Positions 20,439-30,470 of a DNA stretch of 64,000 nt are shown piece after piece. Source of the DNA: Aliivibrio sp. 1S175. GTDB lineage: Bacteria > Pseudomonadota > Gammaproteobacteria > Enterobacterales > Vibrionaceae. The stretch spans positions 1 through 64,000 of the forward strand of contig NZ_MAJS01000068.1 of NCBI RefSeq assembly GCF_001690985.1, read 5' to 3'. How positions within the stretch are numbered: position 1 is the first letter of the stretch; every line of letters starts with the position of its first letter. The notes beneath the pieces are model-generated. The model was not told where the DNA came from and did not search any database. It saw only the letters and a program-made list of their open reading frames with translations. A program made the translations under genes and the position numbers.

Positions 20439-21142
20439 TGTTAAGTTTTTCTGATGTGAAATATCGTTACCATTCAGAGTTGTTTGAATTTGAGTTGGCA
20501 GTAAATCAAGGTGATGTCGTTGCAATTCTAGGGCCTAGTGGCGCAGGGAAAAGTACATTACTCAGTTTATTAGCAGGATTTATTACACCTGAATCTGGTG
20601 ATATCACTATTGAGCAACAATCCTTGTTATCACAAGCGCCTCATCAACGCCCATTGTCGATGCTATTTCAAGAGCATAATCTTTTTGCCCATTTATCGAT
20701 TGCAGATAATATTGGTTTGGGTATAAAAGCAAATTTGCGTCTGACAGATATTGAGAAAAATCAGGTACAAAATGCAGCTCAACAAGTTGGTGTCGATACA
20801 TTATTACATCGTTTGCCTGATCAACTTTCAGGAGGACAAAAACAGCGTGTAGCATTAGCTCGATGTCTTGTTCAAAAGAAGCCAGTGTTACTCTTAGATG
20901 AGCCTTTTTCTGCTCTTGACCCCATGTTAAAAGAGGAGATGATTTTGTTGATAAAGCAATTAATTGAAACACAAAATTTAACTGTACTGATGGTAACGCA
21001 CAGTTTGCAGGATGCAAAAGCATTGGCTTCTCATTATGCTTTTATATGTCAGCAGAAAATATTGAGTTATGGAAATATGAGCGACCTAGAAACGCAAGAT
21101 AATCCGATGCAATTAGTGCGATACTTACAAGCGGTTAAGTAA
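20438..21142 (+). CDS. thiQ: Thiamine ABC transporter, ATPase
   Basis: The 234-residue ATP-binding subunit has Walker A GPSGAGKST (32-40), the signature LSGGQKQR near residue 130 and Walker B LLLDEPFSALD shortly after. It powers thiamine import with ThiB and ThiP. The ATG overlaps the thiP stop, completing the thiBPQ operon. No clear terminator was seen after it. Confidence 0.96.
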   Translation: MLSFSDVKYRYHSELFEFELAVNQGDVVAILGPSGAGKSTLLSLLAGFITPESGDITIEQQSLLSQAPHQRPLSMLFQEHNLFAHLSIADNIGLGIKANLRLTDIEKNQVQNAAQQVGVDTLLHRLPDQLSGGQKQRVALARCLVQKKPVLLLDEPFSALDPMLKEEMILLIKQLIETQNLTVLMVTHSLQDAKALASHYAFICQQKILSYGNMSDLETQDNPMQLVRYLQAVK

Positions 21143-21334
21143 ACTTTTCACTCTCAAATTGGGTATAATCGACTACACTCAGTTTTATGATAAATAGGCG
21201 TGACCTAACTGCTCTCATACAGTAAGATTGGCGCCCTTTTGAACCTCGCCATTTTAAGGCTGTCTATTCTCGGTTCATTATAAATTCTCACTCTATATAA
21301 AATAAATTAATTAATTTTGAGGTGTATTACTACT

Positions 21335-24244
21335 ATGTCATTTGCTTTGGGCCAACGTTGGATCAGTGATACAGAAAGTGATTTGGGTTTAGGAACAGTG
21401 GTTGCTGTTGACGATAGAACCGTATCTATACTTTTTGCCGCATCAGAAGAAAACCGTTTATACGCAAAACAGGATGCACCCGTTACCCGAGTGATGTTCA
21501 ATAAAGGCGATACAATTGAAAGTCATGAAGGTTGGTCTTTGGAAGTTGAAGACGTTATCGAAGAGGGTGGATTATTAACTTATATTGGTACAAGAACAGA
21601 TACTGATGAAGCAAACGTAGTTCTTCGAGAAACGTTATTAAGCCACCAAATCCGTTTTAATAAACCTCAAGATAAATTATTCGCTGGTCAAATTGACCGT
21701 ATGGATCGTTTTGCGCTACGTTTCCGTGCACTTAAAAATCAATATGAACAACATAAAAACCCAATGCGTGGTTTGTGTGGTATGCGTGCTGGTTTGATCC
21801 CTCATCAGCTATATATTGCTCAAGAAGTTGGCCGTCGTTATGCCCCTCGTGTTTTACTTGCCGATGAAGTGGGTTTAGGTAAAACGATTGAAGCCGGTAT
21901 GATCATTCACCAACAAGTACTTTCTGGTCGTGCAGAGCGTGTATTAATTGTTGTTCCTGAAACGTTGCAACATCAATGGTTGGTCGAAATGATGCGTCGT
22001 TTCAACCTGCATTTTTCTATTTTTGATGAAGAGCGTTGCATTGAGTCTTATGCGGATTCAGAAAACCCATTTGATACGGCACAACTTGTATTGTGTTCAT
22101 TAGATTTTATTCGCAGAAGTAAACGTCGATTTGAGCAAGTGGTTGAAGCTGATTGGGATCTTCTTGTTGTCGATGAAGCACATCACCTTGAGTGGAATCA
22201 AACAAAACCAAGCCGTGAATATCAAGTGATTGAAGCGATTGCAGAAGAAACGGCAGGTGTTTTACTGCTAACGGCAACGCCTGAACAGCTAGGTCATGAA
22301 AGCCACTTTGCTCGTTTACGTTTATTAGATCCAGATCGTTTCTACGATTATGACGCGTTTGTTGAAGAAGAGCGTCAATATCAGCCTGTTGCTGATGCGG
22401 TCACAGCGTTAATGAGTGGTGATAAGCTATCGAATGAAGCGAAAAATCGCATTGCAGATCTGCTTTCTGAGCAAGATGCTGAGCCTCTATTTAGAATTAT
22501 TGAATCTTCTGCATCAGAAGAAGAACAAGCAAAGGCACGTCAAGAGTTAGTCGATAACTTAATGGATCGTCATGGTACAGGGCGTGTGTTATTCCGTAAT
22601 ACTCGTGCTGCAATTAAAGGTTTCCCATTACGTAACTTAAATTTAATGCCAATGCCTCTACCATCGCAGTACGCAACGTCAATGCGTGTTGCGACTATGA
22701 TGGGCGGCCGCATGAGTGATGAAGCTCGTGCAATGAAAATGCTTTATCCAGAAGAAATCTTTCAAGAATTTGAAGGTGATAGTGCGACGTGGTGGCAGTT
22801 TGATCCCCGTGTAAACTGGTTGCTTGAATTACTAAAAGAAAACCGTAACGAGAAAGTATTGATTATCGCTTCTCGTGCTTCAACTGCATTGCAACTAGAA
22901 CAAGCATTACGTGAGCGTGAAGGTATTCGTGGTACGGTTTTCCATGAAGGCATGTCTATTATCGAACGAGATAAAGCCGCTGCTTATTTTGCACAAGAAG
23001 AAGGTGGGGCTCAGGTTCTTATCTGTTCTGAAATCGGTTCTGAAGGTCGTAACTTCCAGTTTGCTAATCAATTAGTGATGTTTGATCTACCGTTTAATCC
23101 TGATCTACTTGAGCAACGTATTGGTCGTTTGGACCGTATTGGTCAAAAACGTGATATTGAAATCCATGTTCCGTATCTACAAGGCACATCTCAAGAATTA
23201 CTGGCTCGTTGGTTTGATGAAGGCCTTAATGCCTTTGGTGAAACCTGTCCTACTGGTCGTGCTGTGTATGAAAAATTCTCGGATGCGATTATCGCTATTT
23301 TAGCAACGGGTAAATCAGATGGATTAGAACCTCTGATTGAAGAGTCAGCGGCATTAAACAAAGCGTTAAAAGTACAGTTAGAACAAGGGCGAGATCGTTT
23401 ATTAGAAGTTCATTCTAATGGTGGTGATAAAGCAAAAAAACTTGCCGAAAAAATTGCGGCGACAGATGGCGATATTAATCTAGTTAATTTTGCATTAAAC
23501 CTGTTTGATACTATTGGTTTGAATCAGGATGACAAAGGTGAAAATGCCATTGTTGTTACACCTGCAGAAAATATGTTGGTGTCGAGCTACCCAGGTTTAC
23601 CTTATGAAGGTTGTACTATCACGTTTGATCGTGAAACAGCACTATCTCGTGAGGATATGAACTTAATCAGTTGGGAACATCCAATGATTCAAGGTGGCAT
23701 TGATTTAGTTCTTACCGAGGGTGTCGGTGCAACGGCTGTTTCTTTATTGAAAAACAAAGCCTTACCAGTAGGTACATTATTACTTGAATTGATCTATGTG
23801 GTGGATGCACAAGCACCTAAGCAAAGTGGTATTGGGCGCTTCTTACCTAAGACGCCAATTCGTTTGATGATGGATAGCAAAGGTAATGATTTATCGGCTC
23901 AAGTTGAATTTGAAAGCTTTAACCGTCAACTCAGTCCTGTTAATCGCCATATGGCAAGTAAGCTGGTTAACTCTGTGCAAAAAGACATTCACGCGCTGAT
24001 TGATAAAGCTGAAGTTAGCATTGAAGATCGTATTGAAGCTGTCCGAGTCGATGCAAACGCTGAAATGAAAACGGCATTAAATACTGAGCTAGAGCGTTTG
24101 CAAGCGTTAAAGGCAGTAAACCCAAATATTCGCGATGAAGAGTTAACTCAAATTGAAACACAAATGAGCGAGCTTTCAGCTTATATTGGTAAAGCTCAAG
24201 TACAGCTTGATTCACTGCGTTTAATCGTCGTGAGCCATAACTAA
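21335..24244 (+). CDS. rapA: RNA polymerase-associated ATPase RapA
   Basis: This 969-residue Swi2/Snf2-type ATPase (E. coli RapA has 968) binds RNA polymerase and promotes its recycling. N-terminal Tudor-like domains are followed by the helicase core with DEVGLGKT at 177-184 and DEAH at 280-283. The second RecA lobe has [13 protein letters not shown] and [14 protein letters not shown]. The start [12 protein letters not shown] matches the family; an upstream in-frame codon at 21317 adds six unrelated residues. It is 2 bp from rluA, as in E. coli. Confidence 0.96.
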   Translation: MSFALGQRWISDTESDLGLGTVVAVDDRTVSILFAASEENRLYAKQDAPVTRVMFNKGDTIESHEGWSLEVEDVIEEGGLLTYIGTRTDTDEANVVLRETLLSHQIRFNKPQDKLFAGQIDRMDRFALRFRALKNQYEQHKNPMRGLCGMRAGLIPHQLYIAQEVGRRYAPRVLLADEVGLGKTIEAGMIIHQQVLSGRAERVLIVVPETLQHQWLVEMMRRFNLHFSIFDEERCIESYADSENPFDTAQLVLCSLDFIRRSKRRFEQVVEADWDLLVVDEAHHLEWNQTKPSREYQVIEAIAEETAGVLLLTATPEQLGHESHFARLRLLDPDRFYDYDAFVEEERQYQPVADAVTALMSGDKLSNEAKNRIADLLSEQDAEPLFRIIESSASEEEQAKARQELVDNLMDRHGTGRVLFRNTRAAIKGFPLRNLNLMPMPLPSQYATSMRVATMMGGRMSDEARAMKMLYPEEIFQEFEGDSATWWQFDPRVNWLLELLKENRNEKVLIIASRASTALQLEQALREREGIRGTVFHEGMSIIERDKAAAYFAQEEGGAQVLICSEIGSEGRNFQFANQLVMFDLPFNPDLLEQRIGRLDRIGQKRDIEIHVPYLQGTSQELLARWFDEGLNAFGETCPTGRAVYEKFSDAIIAILATGKSDGLEPLIEESAALNKALKVQLEQGRDRLLEVHSNGGDKAKKLAEKIAATDGDINLVNFALNLFDTIGLNQDDKGENAIVVTPAENMLVSSYPGLPYEGCTITFDRETALSREDMNLISWEHPMIQGGIDLVLTEGVGATAVSLLKNKALPVGTLLLELIYVVDAQAPKQSGIGRFLPKTPIRLMMDSKGNDLSAQVEFESFNRQLSPVNRHMASKLVNSVQKDIHALIDKAEVSIEDRIEAVRVDANAEMKTALNTELERLQALKAVNPNIRDEELTQIETQMSELSAYIGKAQVQLDSLRLIVVSHN

Positions 24245-24246
24245 TC

Positions 24247-24981
24247 ATGGCAATGCTTGAGTACAACCCACCAATGGAACCGCTTAATATTGTTTATCAA
24301 GATGAAGCGATTCTTGCGGTGAATAAACCTGCGGGATTACTCTCTAATCCCGGCAGAGCTCCAGAGCACTATGACAGTGTATGGTCTCGTGTTATTGCTG
24401 AGTTTCCAGATGCTCAGCTTGTGCACCGCCTTGATATGTCGACGTCTGGGCTGATGATTTTTGCTTTATATAAAGAAGCGGAAAGGCACATTAAAAAGCA
24501 GTTTCAGTATCGCTTAACTCATAAAGTGTATTACGCACGAGTATGGGGAAAAGTTGAGAAAACAGAAGGGCATATCGATTTACCGTTAATTTGTGATTGG
24601 CCAAATCGTCCACGCCAAATGGTGTGTTACGAGCATGGAAAGCCCTCACAAACTGGGTATCAAGTGATACAAGTTGAAGATAAGACAACATTAGTGCGCT
24701 TATTACCGATTACGGGCCGTTCTCATCAACTGCGAGTGCATATGATGGAAGAGGGGCATGAGATTGTCGGAGATGAGTTTTATGCTTGTGAAGAGGCTCT
24801 GGCGTCTTCTGAGCGTTTGCAACTGCACTCTGCTGAGCTGAGCTTTTACCATCCAGAAACGGAAAAATTCATCAGTTTATTCGCACCTTGTGAGTTTTAT
24901 CCTGAAGCGAAATCAGGCGTATTAGATTCAATGAATATTGCGCCAATAAGACCTGACTATAAAACGTTACCTAAGCAGTAG
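24247..24981 (+). CDS. rluA: Dual-specificity pseudouridine synthase RluA
   Basis: The 244-residue enzyme makes pseudouridine 746 in 23S rRNA and 32 in several tRNAs in E. coli. The catalytic motif HRLDMSTSGLM carries the essential aspartate. PITGRSHQLRVHM is the second family motif. Residues 1-9 (MAMLEYNPP) extend beyond the E. coli start, and MEPLNIVYQDEA could be the true beginning. It follows rapA by 2 bp and ends at a terminator. Confidence 0.94.
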   Translation: MAMLEYNPPMEPLNIVYQDEAILAVNKPAGLLSNPGRAPEHYDSVWSRVIAEFPDAQLVHRLDMSTSGLMIFALYKEAERHIKKQFQYRLTHKVYYARVWGKVEKTEGHIDLPLICDWPNRPRQMVCYEHGKPSQTGYQVIQVEDKTTLVRLLPITGRSHQLRVHMMEEGHEIVGDEFYACEEALASSERLQLHSAELSFYHPETEKFISLFAPCEFYPEAKSGVLDSMNIAPIRPDYKTLPKQ

Positions 24982-25000
24982 CCGTTTAATATATAACTAA

Positions 25001-25028
25001 AAAAAAGGAGCTCACCGGCTCCTTTTTT
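25001..25028. terminator. Bidirectional terminator between rluA and the usp gene
   Basis: An 11-bp perfect stem (AAAAAAGGAGC at 25001-25011 with 25018-25028) has a 6-nt loop and A/T tracts on both sides. It serves the converging transcripts from rapA-rluA (+) and the TRAP operon (-). Confidence 0.92.
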
Positions 25029-25047
25029 ATTTTCAGTTATAGGAAAA

Positions 25048-25485
25048 TTAACCCTGAGGTTTAACAACCATAACATTAATTGGTGAGTTTTCTACGACTT
25101 TGCTCGCCACAGACCCCAACATTACTTTATCAATTTTAGATCGTTTATGGCTTGGCATTACGATTAGATCTGCACCTAGGCGTTCAGCGTAATCTAAAAT
25201 AGTGACATAAGGTTTGCCTTCTGCAACGTGTACTCTGTATACCACGTCTTCGTCTACAAACTTAGCCGCAAATTCATTCAGTTGCTTTGACACATCTTCC
25301 TTCATTTGCTTTGCTGCACCTTTAGGAAAATAAGTCGACACCATTGACATATGGATCCCAGGTAACACATTTAATAAATGCAGTTCAGCGTTAGAATGTT
25401 TTGCGTGCCAAACTGCAAGTTCAACCGCTTTATCAGCGAAGCCTTTGTCATTTAAATCTACTGGAACCAAAATTTGTTTATACAT
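25048..25485 (-). CDS. Universal stress protein (TRAP-linked UspA family)
   Basis: The 145-residue protein begins YKQILVPVDLNDKG and has the nucleotide-binding signature VMLGSVASKVVENSPINVMVV near the C-terminus, typical of UspA-fold proteins that bind ATP. It follows the TRAP permease by 56 bp on the same strand. In Halomonas, TeaD, a Usp protein beside the ectoine TRAP genes, tunes transporter activity; a similar role here is an inference. Confidence 0.9.
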   Translation of the reverse strand: MYKQILVPVDLNDKGFADKAVELAVWHAKHSNAELHLLNVLPGIHMSMVSTYFPKGAAKQMKEDVSKQLNEFAAKFVDEDVVYRVHVAEGKPYVTILDYAERLGADLIVMPSHKRSKIDKVMLGSVASKVVENSPINVMVVKPQG

Positions 25486-25541
25486 AATTTTTTATTACCT
25501 AATTAGGGGAGTTCTTCTCCCCTTAGATTCCATTCATTAAT

Positions 25542-28112
25542 TTATGCCGCCAAGTTTTCCTTTTTAGCTCGACGACGCTGATTAAAGCCAAGTGCAAACA
25601 GAAGAAGAAGGGTTGGTACAAATACCCACTCTTTTAATGGGCGGTCTGCATCAAGAACCACATTCTTTATTTCCCAATCAAAATCTATACCTGAAGCTTC
25701 GGCTGGGCTGCCAAATTCGACCATATCTACAATCATCTTATTATCAATTTCAGATAACATTAGACCCATAGAGCTGACTCGTTCTTCACCAGAGACGGCT
25801 CGATCTTCAAAAGGTAAACGAACCGTTTTACTAATGACATCGCCTTCAAGGTTTTGACCAACAACTTCTAATGTGAGGGATTGTCCCACATTTAGGTCTT
25901 CAGCAATTTGAGCAATCTCAATACCTTGATAATAATCTTTAGCAGGATAGATCTTATCCCACCAAAAACCGGGACGGAATAATGAGAACGTGATTAAGAG
26001 TAATAGAACAACTTCCCACCATTTTGTTTTTGTAAACCACCAGCCTTGCGTTGCAGCAGAGAAGGTCAACATCGCAATGATTGATGAAATAATGGTGAGA
26101 GCTAAGTGCCACCAAGAATCGATCCCCATTAACAGTAATTGCGTATTAAAAACAAACATGAAAGGCAATATCGCGGTACGGATATCGTAAGTGAAACCTT
26201 GAATACCGGTACGTATTGGGTCTGATTTTGCTATTGCAGCGGCTGCGAATGCAGCAAGACCCACAGGCGGTGTATCATCGGCTAAAATACCAAAATAGAA
26301 CACGAATAGATGTACGGCAATTAATGGGATAATTAAACCGTGAGCAGCGCCTAAAGTCACGATAACAGGAGCCATTAAGGTAGAGACAACAATATAGTTA
26401 GCTGTTGTTGGTAGACCCATACCTAAAATCAAACTGATCACGGCAGTAAATAACAACATAAGAATAATATTGCCACCAGAAATAAACTCAACGAAATCAG
26501 TCATTACTAGACCAATACCCGTTAAGGTGACAACCCCCACGACGGTACCTGCTGCTGCTGTAGCAACGCCGATACCGATCATGTTTCGAGCTCCAGAGAC
26601 CAAACTTTCTAGTAAGTCATCAAACCCTTGTTTTACGTGGTTTACGGCATTACCTTCTTTAGCAAAGAAGCCTATTAATGGGCGTTGAGTCAGTAAAATG
26701 AAGATCATAAATACAGATGCCCAAAATGCAGATAATCCTGGAGAGAAGCGTTCAACGGTCAAACACCAAACTAATACCACAATAGGTAATAAGAAATGTA
26801 AGCCTGATTTGATGGTTGGACCGGGATCCGGAACTTCAGTCAGTTCTTCATCAATATCCATCATGGCATGCTCTTGATATCTAGCAGAAATACTAACTAA
26901 GCCGACATAAGAAAGCAGTAGGGCAACAGTGACAATTGGTGTTGCTGCGGCACCGAAGACATCTTTTGTCCAACCAATACCGTAATACACGGCTGCACTC
27001 ATGACGCACAAGCCAAGAATCGTGCCTGTAAAAGACAATAAGCTATGTACTAATGTTGGAGTATGGCGACGAGGAAGACCTTTCATCCCAGCTTTACAGG
27101 CTTCAAGGTGAACAATATAAAGCAGTGCAATATAAGAGATTAAGGCTGGCAATAAAGCGGCTTTAATTACTTCAACATAAGAGATACCAACATATTCAAC
27201 CATCAAGAATGCAGCAGCGCCCATAATTGGTGGTGTTAATTGACCATTTGTTGATGCGGCAACTTCAACGGCCCCCGCTTTTTCGCCAGAGAATCCCACT
27301 CGTTTCATTAATGGGATAGTAAAAGTTCCCGTTGTTACTACGTTTGCAATCGATGAACCAGAAACAAGGCCTGATAAACCAGAAGCCACAACGGCTGCTT
27401 TTGCAGGACCGCCTTTCATATGACCAAGTAAAGAGAAGGCGACTTTAATGAAGTAAGCACCAGCCCCCGCCTTTTCTAGCATGGCACCAAAAAGTACAAA
27501 CAAGAAAACGAAAGAGGTTGAAACGCCTAAGGCAACACCAAAAACACCTTCTGTTGTTAACCATAGATGTGACATTGCTTTATTTAAGCTTGCGCCTTTA
27601 TGTGCGATCACATCTGGCATATGAGGACCAGCAAAGGTGTAAAGCAAGAACACGGCTGCTACAACCATTAGTGGTGGACCTAAAGCTCGTCGAGTTGCTT
27701 CAAGTAATAGCACCATACCTACGACTGAAGCAATAATATCAGGGGTTGTTGGTGCACCAGAACGATCGGCCAATTGAGCATAGAAAATATAAATATAAGC
27801 AGCAGAAAAACTACCTGCAAAAGCAAGAACCCAATCTATTGCAGGAATACGATCTCTTGGTGAATTTTTAAGTGCAGGATAAGCAGTGAAAGCTAAAAAG
27901 ATAGCGAATGCTAAATGTATTGAACGAGCTTCTGTATCGTTAAGTATGCCGAAATCAAAAATGAACGGTAAAGGGGAAGCATACCAAAGTTGGAATAAAG
28001 ACCAACATAGTGGAACAAACCATAAAATACGGCCAGATAATCCGTGCGGTGAACGAGCACCAGTATCAGATTGGGCCACCATTTCTTGCACATCTTGTGA
28101 CGACTGCGTCAT
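25542..28112 (-). CDS. TRAP transporter fused permease (4TM/12TM) with C-terminal DUF3394 domain
   Basis: This 856-residue membrane protein fuses the small (DctQ-like) and large (DctM-like) TRAP subunits. It contains the DctM motifs GLVSGSSIANVVTTGTFTIP and LGMGLPTTANYIVVSTL. After the membrane core, about residues 700-830 form a soluble stretch with a PDZ-like pattern (VDMVEFGSPAEASGIDFDW) and a final hydrophobic anchor; this resembles the DUF3394 tail known on such fusions. Transport is sodium-driven uptake of an organic acid; the substrate cannot be told from sequence. Confidence 0.92.
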   Translation of the reverse strand: MTQSSQDVQEMVAQSDTGARSPHGLSGRILWFVPLCWSLFQLWYASPLPFIFDFGILNDTEARSIHLAFAIFLAFTAYPALKNSPRDRIPAIDWVLAFAGSFSAAYIYIFYAQLADRSGAPTTPDIIASVVGMVLLLEATRRALGPPLMVVAAVFLLYTFAGPHMPDVIAHKGASLNKAMSHLWLTTEGVFGVALGVSTSFVFLFVLFGAMLEKAGAGAYFIKVAFSLLGHMKGGPAKAAVVASGLSGLVSGSSIANVVTTGTFTIPLMKRVGFSGEKAGAVEVAASTNGQLTPPIMGAAAFLMVEYVGISYVEVIKAALLPALISYIALLYIVHLEACKAGMKGLPRRHTPTLVHSLLSFTGTILGLCVMSAAVYYGIGWTKDVFGAAATPIVTVALLLSYVGLVSISARYQEHAMMDIDEELTEVPDPGPTIKSGLHFLLPIVVLVWCLTVERFSPGLSAFWASVFMIFILLTQRPLIGFFAKEGNAVNHVKQGFDDLLESLVSGARNMIGIGVATAAAGTVVGVVTLTGIGLVMTDFVEFISGGNIILMLLFTAVISLILGMGLPTTANYIVVSTLMAPVIVTLGAAHGLIIPLIAVHLFVFYFGILADDTPPVGLAAFAAAAIAKSDPIRTGIQGFTYDIRTAILPFMFVFNTQLLLMGIDSWWHLALTIISSIIAMLTFSAATQGWWFTKTKWWEVVLLLLITFSLFRPGFWWDKIYPAKDYYQGIEIAQIAEDLNVGQSLTLEVVGQNLEGDVISKTVRLPFEDRAVSGEERVSSMGLMLSEIDNKMIVDMVEFGSPAEASGIDFDWEIKNVVLDADRPLKEWVFVPTLLLLFALGFNQRRRAKKENLAA

Positions 28113-28269
28113 GTACTTTTCCTTAGTGATGGTCGAAGCTAATACTCAATCATTAAGTATTAGATTACTGGATGTAGCCAATATATAGGCTAGAAAGAAC
28201 TGATCTTCAAATCCGTTTTCTTATTAATTGTTATCCGTTGCATGGAAAGATCAGAAGTGTTGCGAAGAA

Positions 28270-28295
28270 ACGAAGAGACCATTTGGCCTCTTCGA
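28270..28295 (-). terminator. Intra-operon hairpin between TRAP receptor and permease
   Basis: CGAAGAG (28271-28277) pairs with CTCTTCG (28288-28294), with an inner CC/GG pair. On the - transcript it comes shortly after the receptor stop codon and before the permease, without a good T run. It may stabilise the receptor message or reduce readthrough, giving more receptor than permease. Confidence 0.5.
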
Positions 28296-28341
28296 TTTAT
28301 AGTTGCGCTATTTATTACATGTCGCGCACGCAGAAGAAATA

Positions 28342-29316
28342 CTATTTTAGTAGACCAACTTCTTTGTAATATTTCACTGCACCTGGGTGTAGCGGGATAG
28401 AAAGACCGGCTTTTACCATGTCTTCTTTTTTCAGTGTTGCAAATGCAGGGTGAAGACGTTTGAATGTATTGAAGTTTTCAAATACAGCCTTTGCTACGCT
28501 GTAGGCAACGTCATCAGAAACATCTGAAGTAGTCACCATTGTTGCAGCTACACCAAAACTATTTACATCGCCTTCCGTGCCACGGTACATGCCAGCAGGA
28601 ACTGTACTGTATGCGTAGTAAGGGTTATCAGCTACGATCTTATCAATTTTAGGACCAGTCGCGGATACTAGTTTTGCATCACATGATGTTGTTGCTTCTT
28701 TGATTGAACCATTTGGGTGACCAACCATATAGATAAATGCATCAATTTTGTTGTCACAAAGTGCTTGAGAGCGCTCAGATCCTTTTAGTTCTGAAGCAAG
28801 CTTAAAGCTATCATTTGTCCAACCCATTGCATCCATAACAACACCCATTGTTGCACGGTCACCAGAGCCTGGGTTACCAATGTTTACACGTTTTCCTTCA
28901 AGGTCAGCGACGTTGTTAATGCCTGAATCAGTACGAGCGATAATGTTAAAAGGTTCGGTATGAAGAGAGAACATAGCACGCAGTTTCTTGTAAGGGCCTT
29001 GAGCTTCAAATTTGCTTGTGCCGTTATAACCATGGTACTGCCAATCTGATTGAACGATACCAAAGTCTAGTTCGCCTGAACGCATCGTATTTACGTTGTA
29101 GATAGAACCACCAGTAGATTCAACAGAACAACGAACATTATGCTCTTTACGATCTTTGTTTACTAATTTACAGATAGCACCACCCGTTGGGTAGTAAACA
29201 CCAGTTACTGAACCTGTACCAATCGTAATAAATTCTTGAGCACTTACGCTACCCATGCTCGCACCTATCATTGCTGTAGCGATAGCGCTTGCTTTAAGTA
29301 CTTTTCCTAATGCCAT
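28342..29316 (-). CDS. TAXI-family TRAP solute receptor
   Basis: This 324-residue periplasmic protein has a signal peptide (cleavage after VSA at about 26) and the TAXI signature TGSVTGVYYPTGGAICKLVN at the mature N-terminus. TAXI receptors pair with fused 4TM/12TM permeases, as found next door. The family imports compounds such as glutamate or 2-oxoglutarate in some bacteria; the ligand here is unknown. The gene heads a three-gene operon with permease and Usp. Confidence 0.93.
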   Translation of the reverse strand: MALGKVLKASAIATAMIGASMGSVSAQEFITIGTGSVTGVYYPTGGAICKLVNKDRKEHNVRCSVESTGGSIYNVNTMRSGELDFGIVQSDWQYHGYNGTSKFEAQGPYKKLRAMFSLHTEPFNIIARTDSGINNVADLEGKRVNIGNPGSGDRATMGVVMDAMGWTNDSFKLASELKGSERSQALCDNKIDAFIYMVGHPNGSIKEATTSCDAKLVSATGPKIDKIVADNPYYAYSTVPAGMYRGTEGDVNSFGVAATMVTTSDVSDDVAYSVAKAVFENFNTFKRLHPAFATLKKEDMVKAGLSIPLHPGAVKYYKEVGLLK

Positions 29317-29618
29317 GTTATTCCCTTCCTTTATTATGGAGTTTCTTTGCTATTTAAAATAATCTCTAAAACGAGAGAGATAATGAGAGTAAGAAACCGT
29401 ATTTATTCACTTCATTGTGAAGCGCTTTAAATTTCCTGTTACAGAAATGGCGTATGAATGATAGCAAACTAATGCGTACTTTTTAAAATAGTGTTAATTA
29501 AATTATGTCAAAACTGTGAAATAAATAACTATTGATTCTATTAATAGTTAGCATAATGTGCGGTGTTAACATTTATTTAGCATTTGATGGTGAGTTTTAT
29601 GAGGAGAACTTGTAGGAA
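29317..29618. other. Intergenic region upstream of the TRAP operon
   Basis: This AT-rich stretch lies between the TRAP receptor start and the argR terminator. It must hold the receptor promoter on -. The only clear symmetrical site is TTCAC-N6-GTGAA at 29406-29421, about 90 bp before the receptor start, a possible operator for an unidentified regulator. No gene is supported. Confidence 0.5.
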
Positions 29619-29649
29619 AAAGATCGTTTTTATCTCAAAAGCGATCTTT
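29619..29649 (-). terminator. Terminator after argR
   Basis: AAAGATCG (29619-29626) pairs with CGATCTTT (29642-29649). On the - strand the stem is followed by TTTTTCC. It lies 17 bp beyond the argR stop codon. Confidence 0.8.
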
Positions 29650-29665
29650 ATTAAAGAATTGATTT

Positions 29666-30136
29666 TTAAATACTGTATTCGAATAGATCACAAACAGAAT
29701 CGAATAGTTTTGATACTTCGATGCTTCTTGTTGGTGTAATGAAGATAGTATCATCACCAGCAACAACACCTAAAATACCTTCAGATTTCCCCAAAGAATC
29801 TAATAAGCGAGCAATTAACTGAGCTGCACCAGGTCCAGTATGAATGACTACCAGCGCATTGTTATAATCAATATCCATAACCAGTTCACGTAAAGAACTT
29901 GAAACCGTTGGTACACCCAGTTCAATAGGAAGGCAGTACACCATTTCCATTTTTGCATTACGAGTACGAACAGCGCCAAATTTAGTTAGCATTCGTGAAA
30001 CTTTTGATTGATTGATGTTATCGAAACCTGAGTTTCGAAGCGCATCAACTATTTCACCTTGCGAACCAAATCGTTCTGCTTTCAGAATGGATTTAAATTC
30101 TTTAACTAGTAGTTCTTGCTTTTCACTATTTCGCAT
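29666..30136 (-). CDS. argR: Arginine repressor ArgR
   Basis: The 156-residue regulator, starting [14 protein letters not shown], has an N-terminal winged helix ([25 protein letters not shown]) and a C-terminal hexamerisation and arginine-binding domain with [15 protein letters not shown] and GDDTIFI. With arginine bound it represses arginine synthesis genes. An in-frame ATG seven codons upstream is less likely, because MRNSEKQE fits the family start. It is divergent from mdh, as in other gammaproteobacteria. Confidence 0.96.
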   Translation of the reverse strand: MRNSEKQELLVKEFKSILKAERFGSQGEIVDALRNSGFDNINQSKVSRMLTKFGAVRTRNAKMEMVYCLPIELGVPTVSSSLRELVMDIDYNNALVVIHTGPGAAQLIARLLDSLGKSEGILGVVAGDDTIFITPTRSIEVSKLFDSVCDLFEYSI

Positions 30137-30470
30137 GATGTCTGATTCTTTTTGCAATAATTCTAACTATTCTCGCATAATTATTTAGGTATAACCAAAT
30201 CATAATGGCATTTCTGTGAATACTTACTCATGTATTATTCACTTTACCTGATTCAATATCTCTAATTCGTAAGACAATTTCATTTACAAACAAGGATAAA
30301 TGCAAGTAGAGTCGCGGGGAATTTATAGCACGATTAGGATGTCATTGCGTAAGGTCGCAAAGCGAAGCGAATAGCATTGAATTTAATTTAAGCTTGCTAT
30401 AACGTCACTTTCAGTTTGAAAATAAATTAATAATAAAAATATTACCTCTACATACTCAAGGAGAACCAAC
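30137..30470. other. argR-mdh divergent regulatory region
   Basis: This gap of 334 bp carries promoters in both directions. Besides the ARG-box-like site at 30215-30243, it contains a 6-bp inverted repeat, ATAGCA (30371-30376) against TGCTAT (30395-30400), with an AT-rich loop. A short segment rich in GCGAAGCG at 30353-30369 resembles pieces of the dispersed repeats. No open gene was found. Confidence 0.5.
30215..30243. promoter_or_regulatory. Candidate ArgR operator
   Basis: TGTGAATACTTACTCATG (30215-30232) matches the ARG-box pattern TNTGAATWWWWATTCANA at most positions. GTGAATA (30216-30222) and TATTCAC (30236-30242) form a perfect 7-bp inverted pair. The site is about 80 bp upstream of argR, consistent with autoregulation. 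Half-site spacing is not the classic tandem arrangement. Confidence 0.5.

Noticed and set aside
20607-21023. 138-codon open frame on the - strand
   Set aside because: It is antisense to the ATPase core of thiQ, and the coding signal clearly belongs to the + strand.
27886-28188. 100-codon open frame on + across the start of the TRAP permease gene
   Set aside because: It is mostly antisense to the permease signal and first helices, with no family resemblance.
30353-30400. Fragment of the dispersed repeat near mdh
   Set aside because: Only short GCGAAGCG-type words and a 6-bp dyad are shared; this is too little to assign it to the repeat family.
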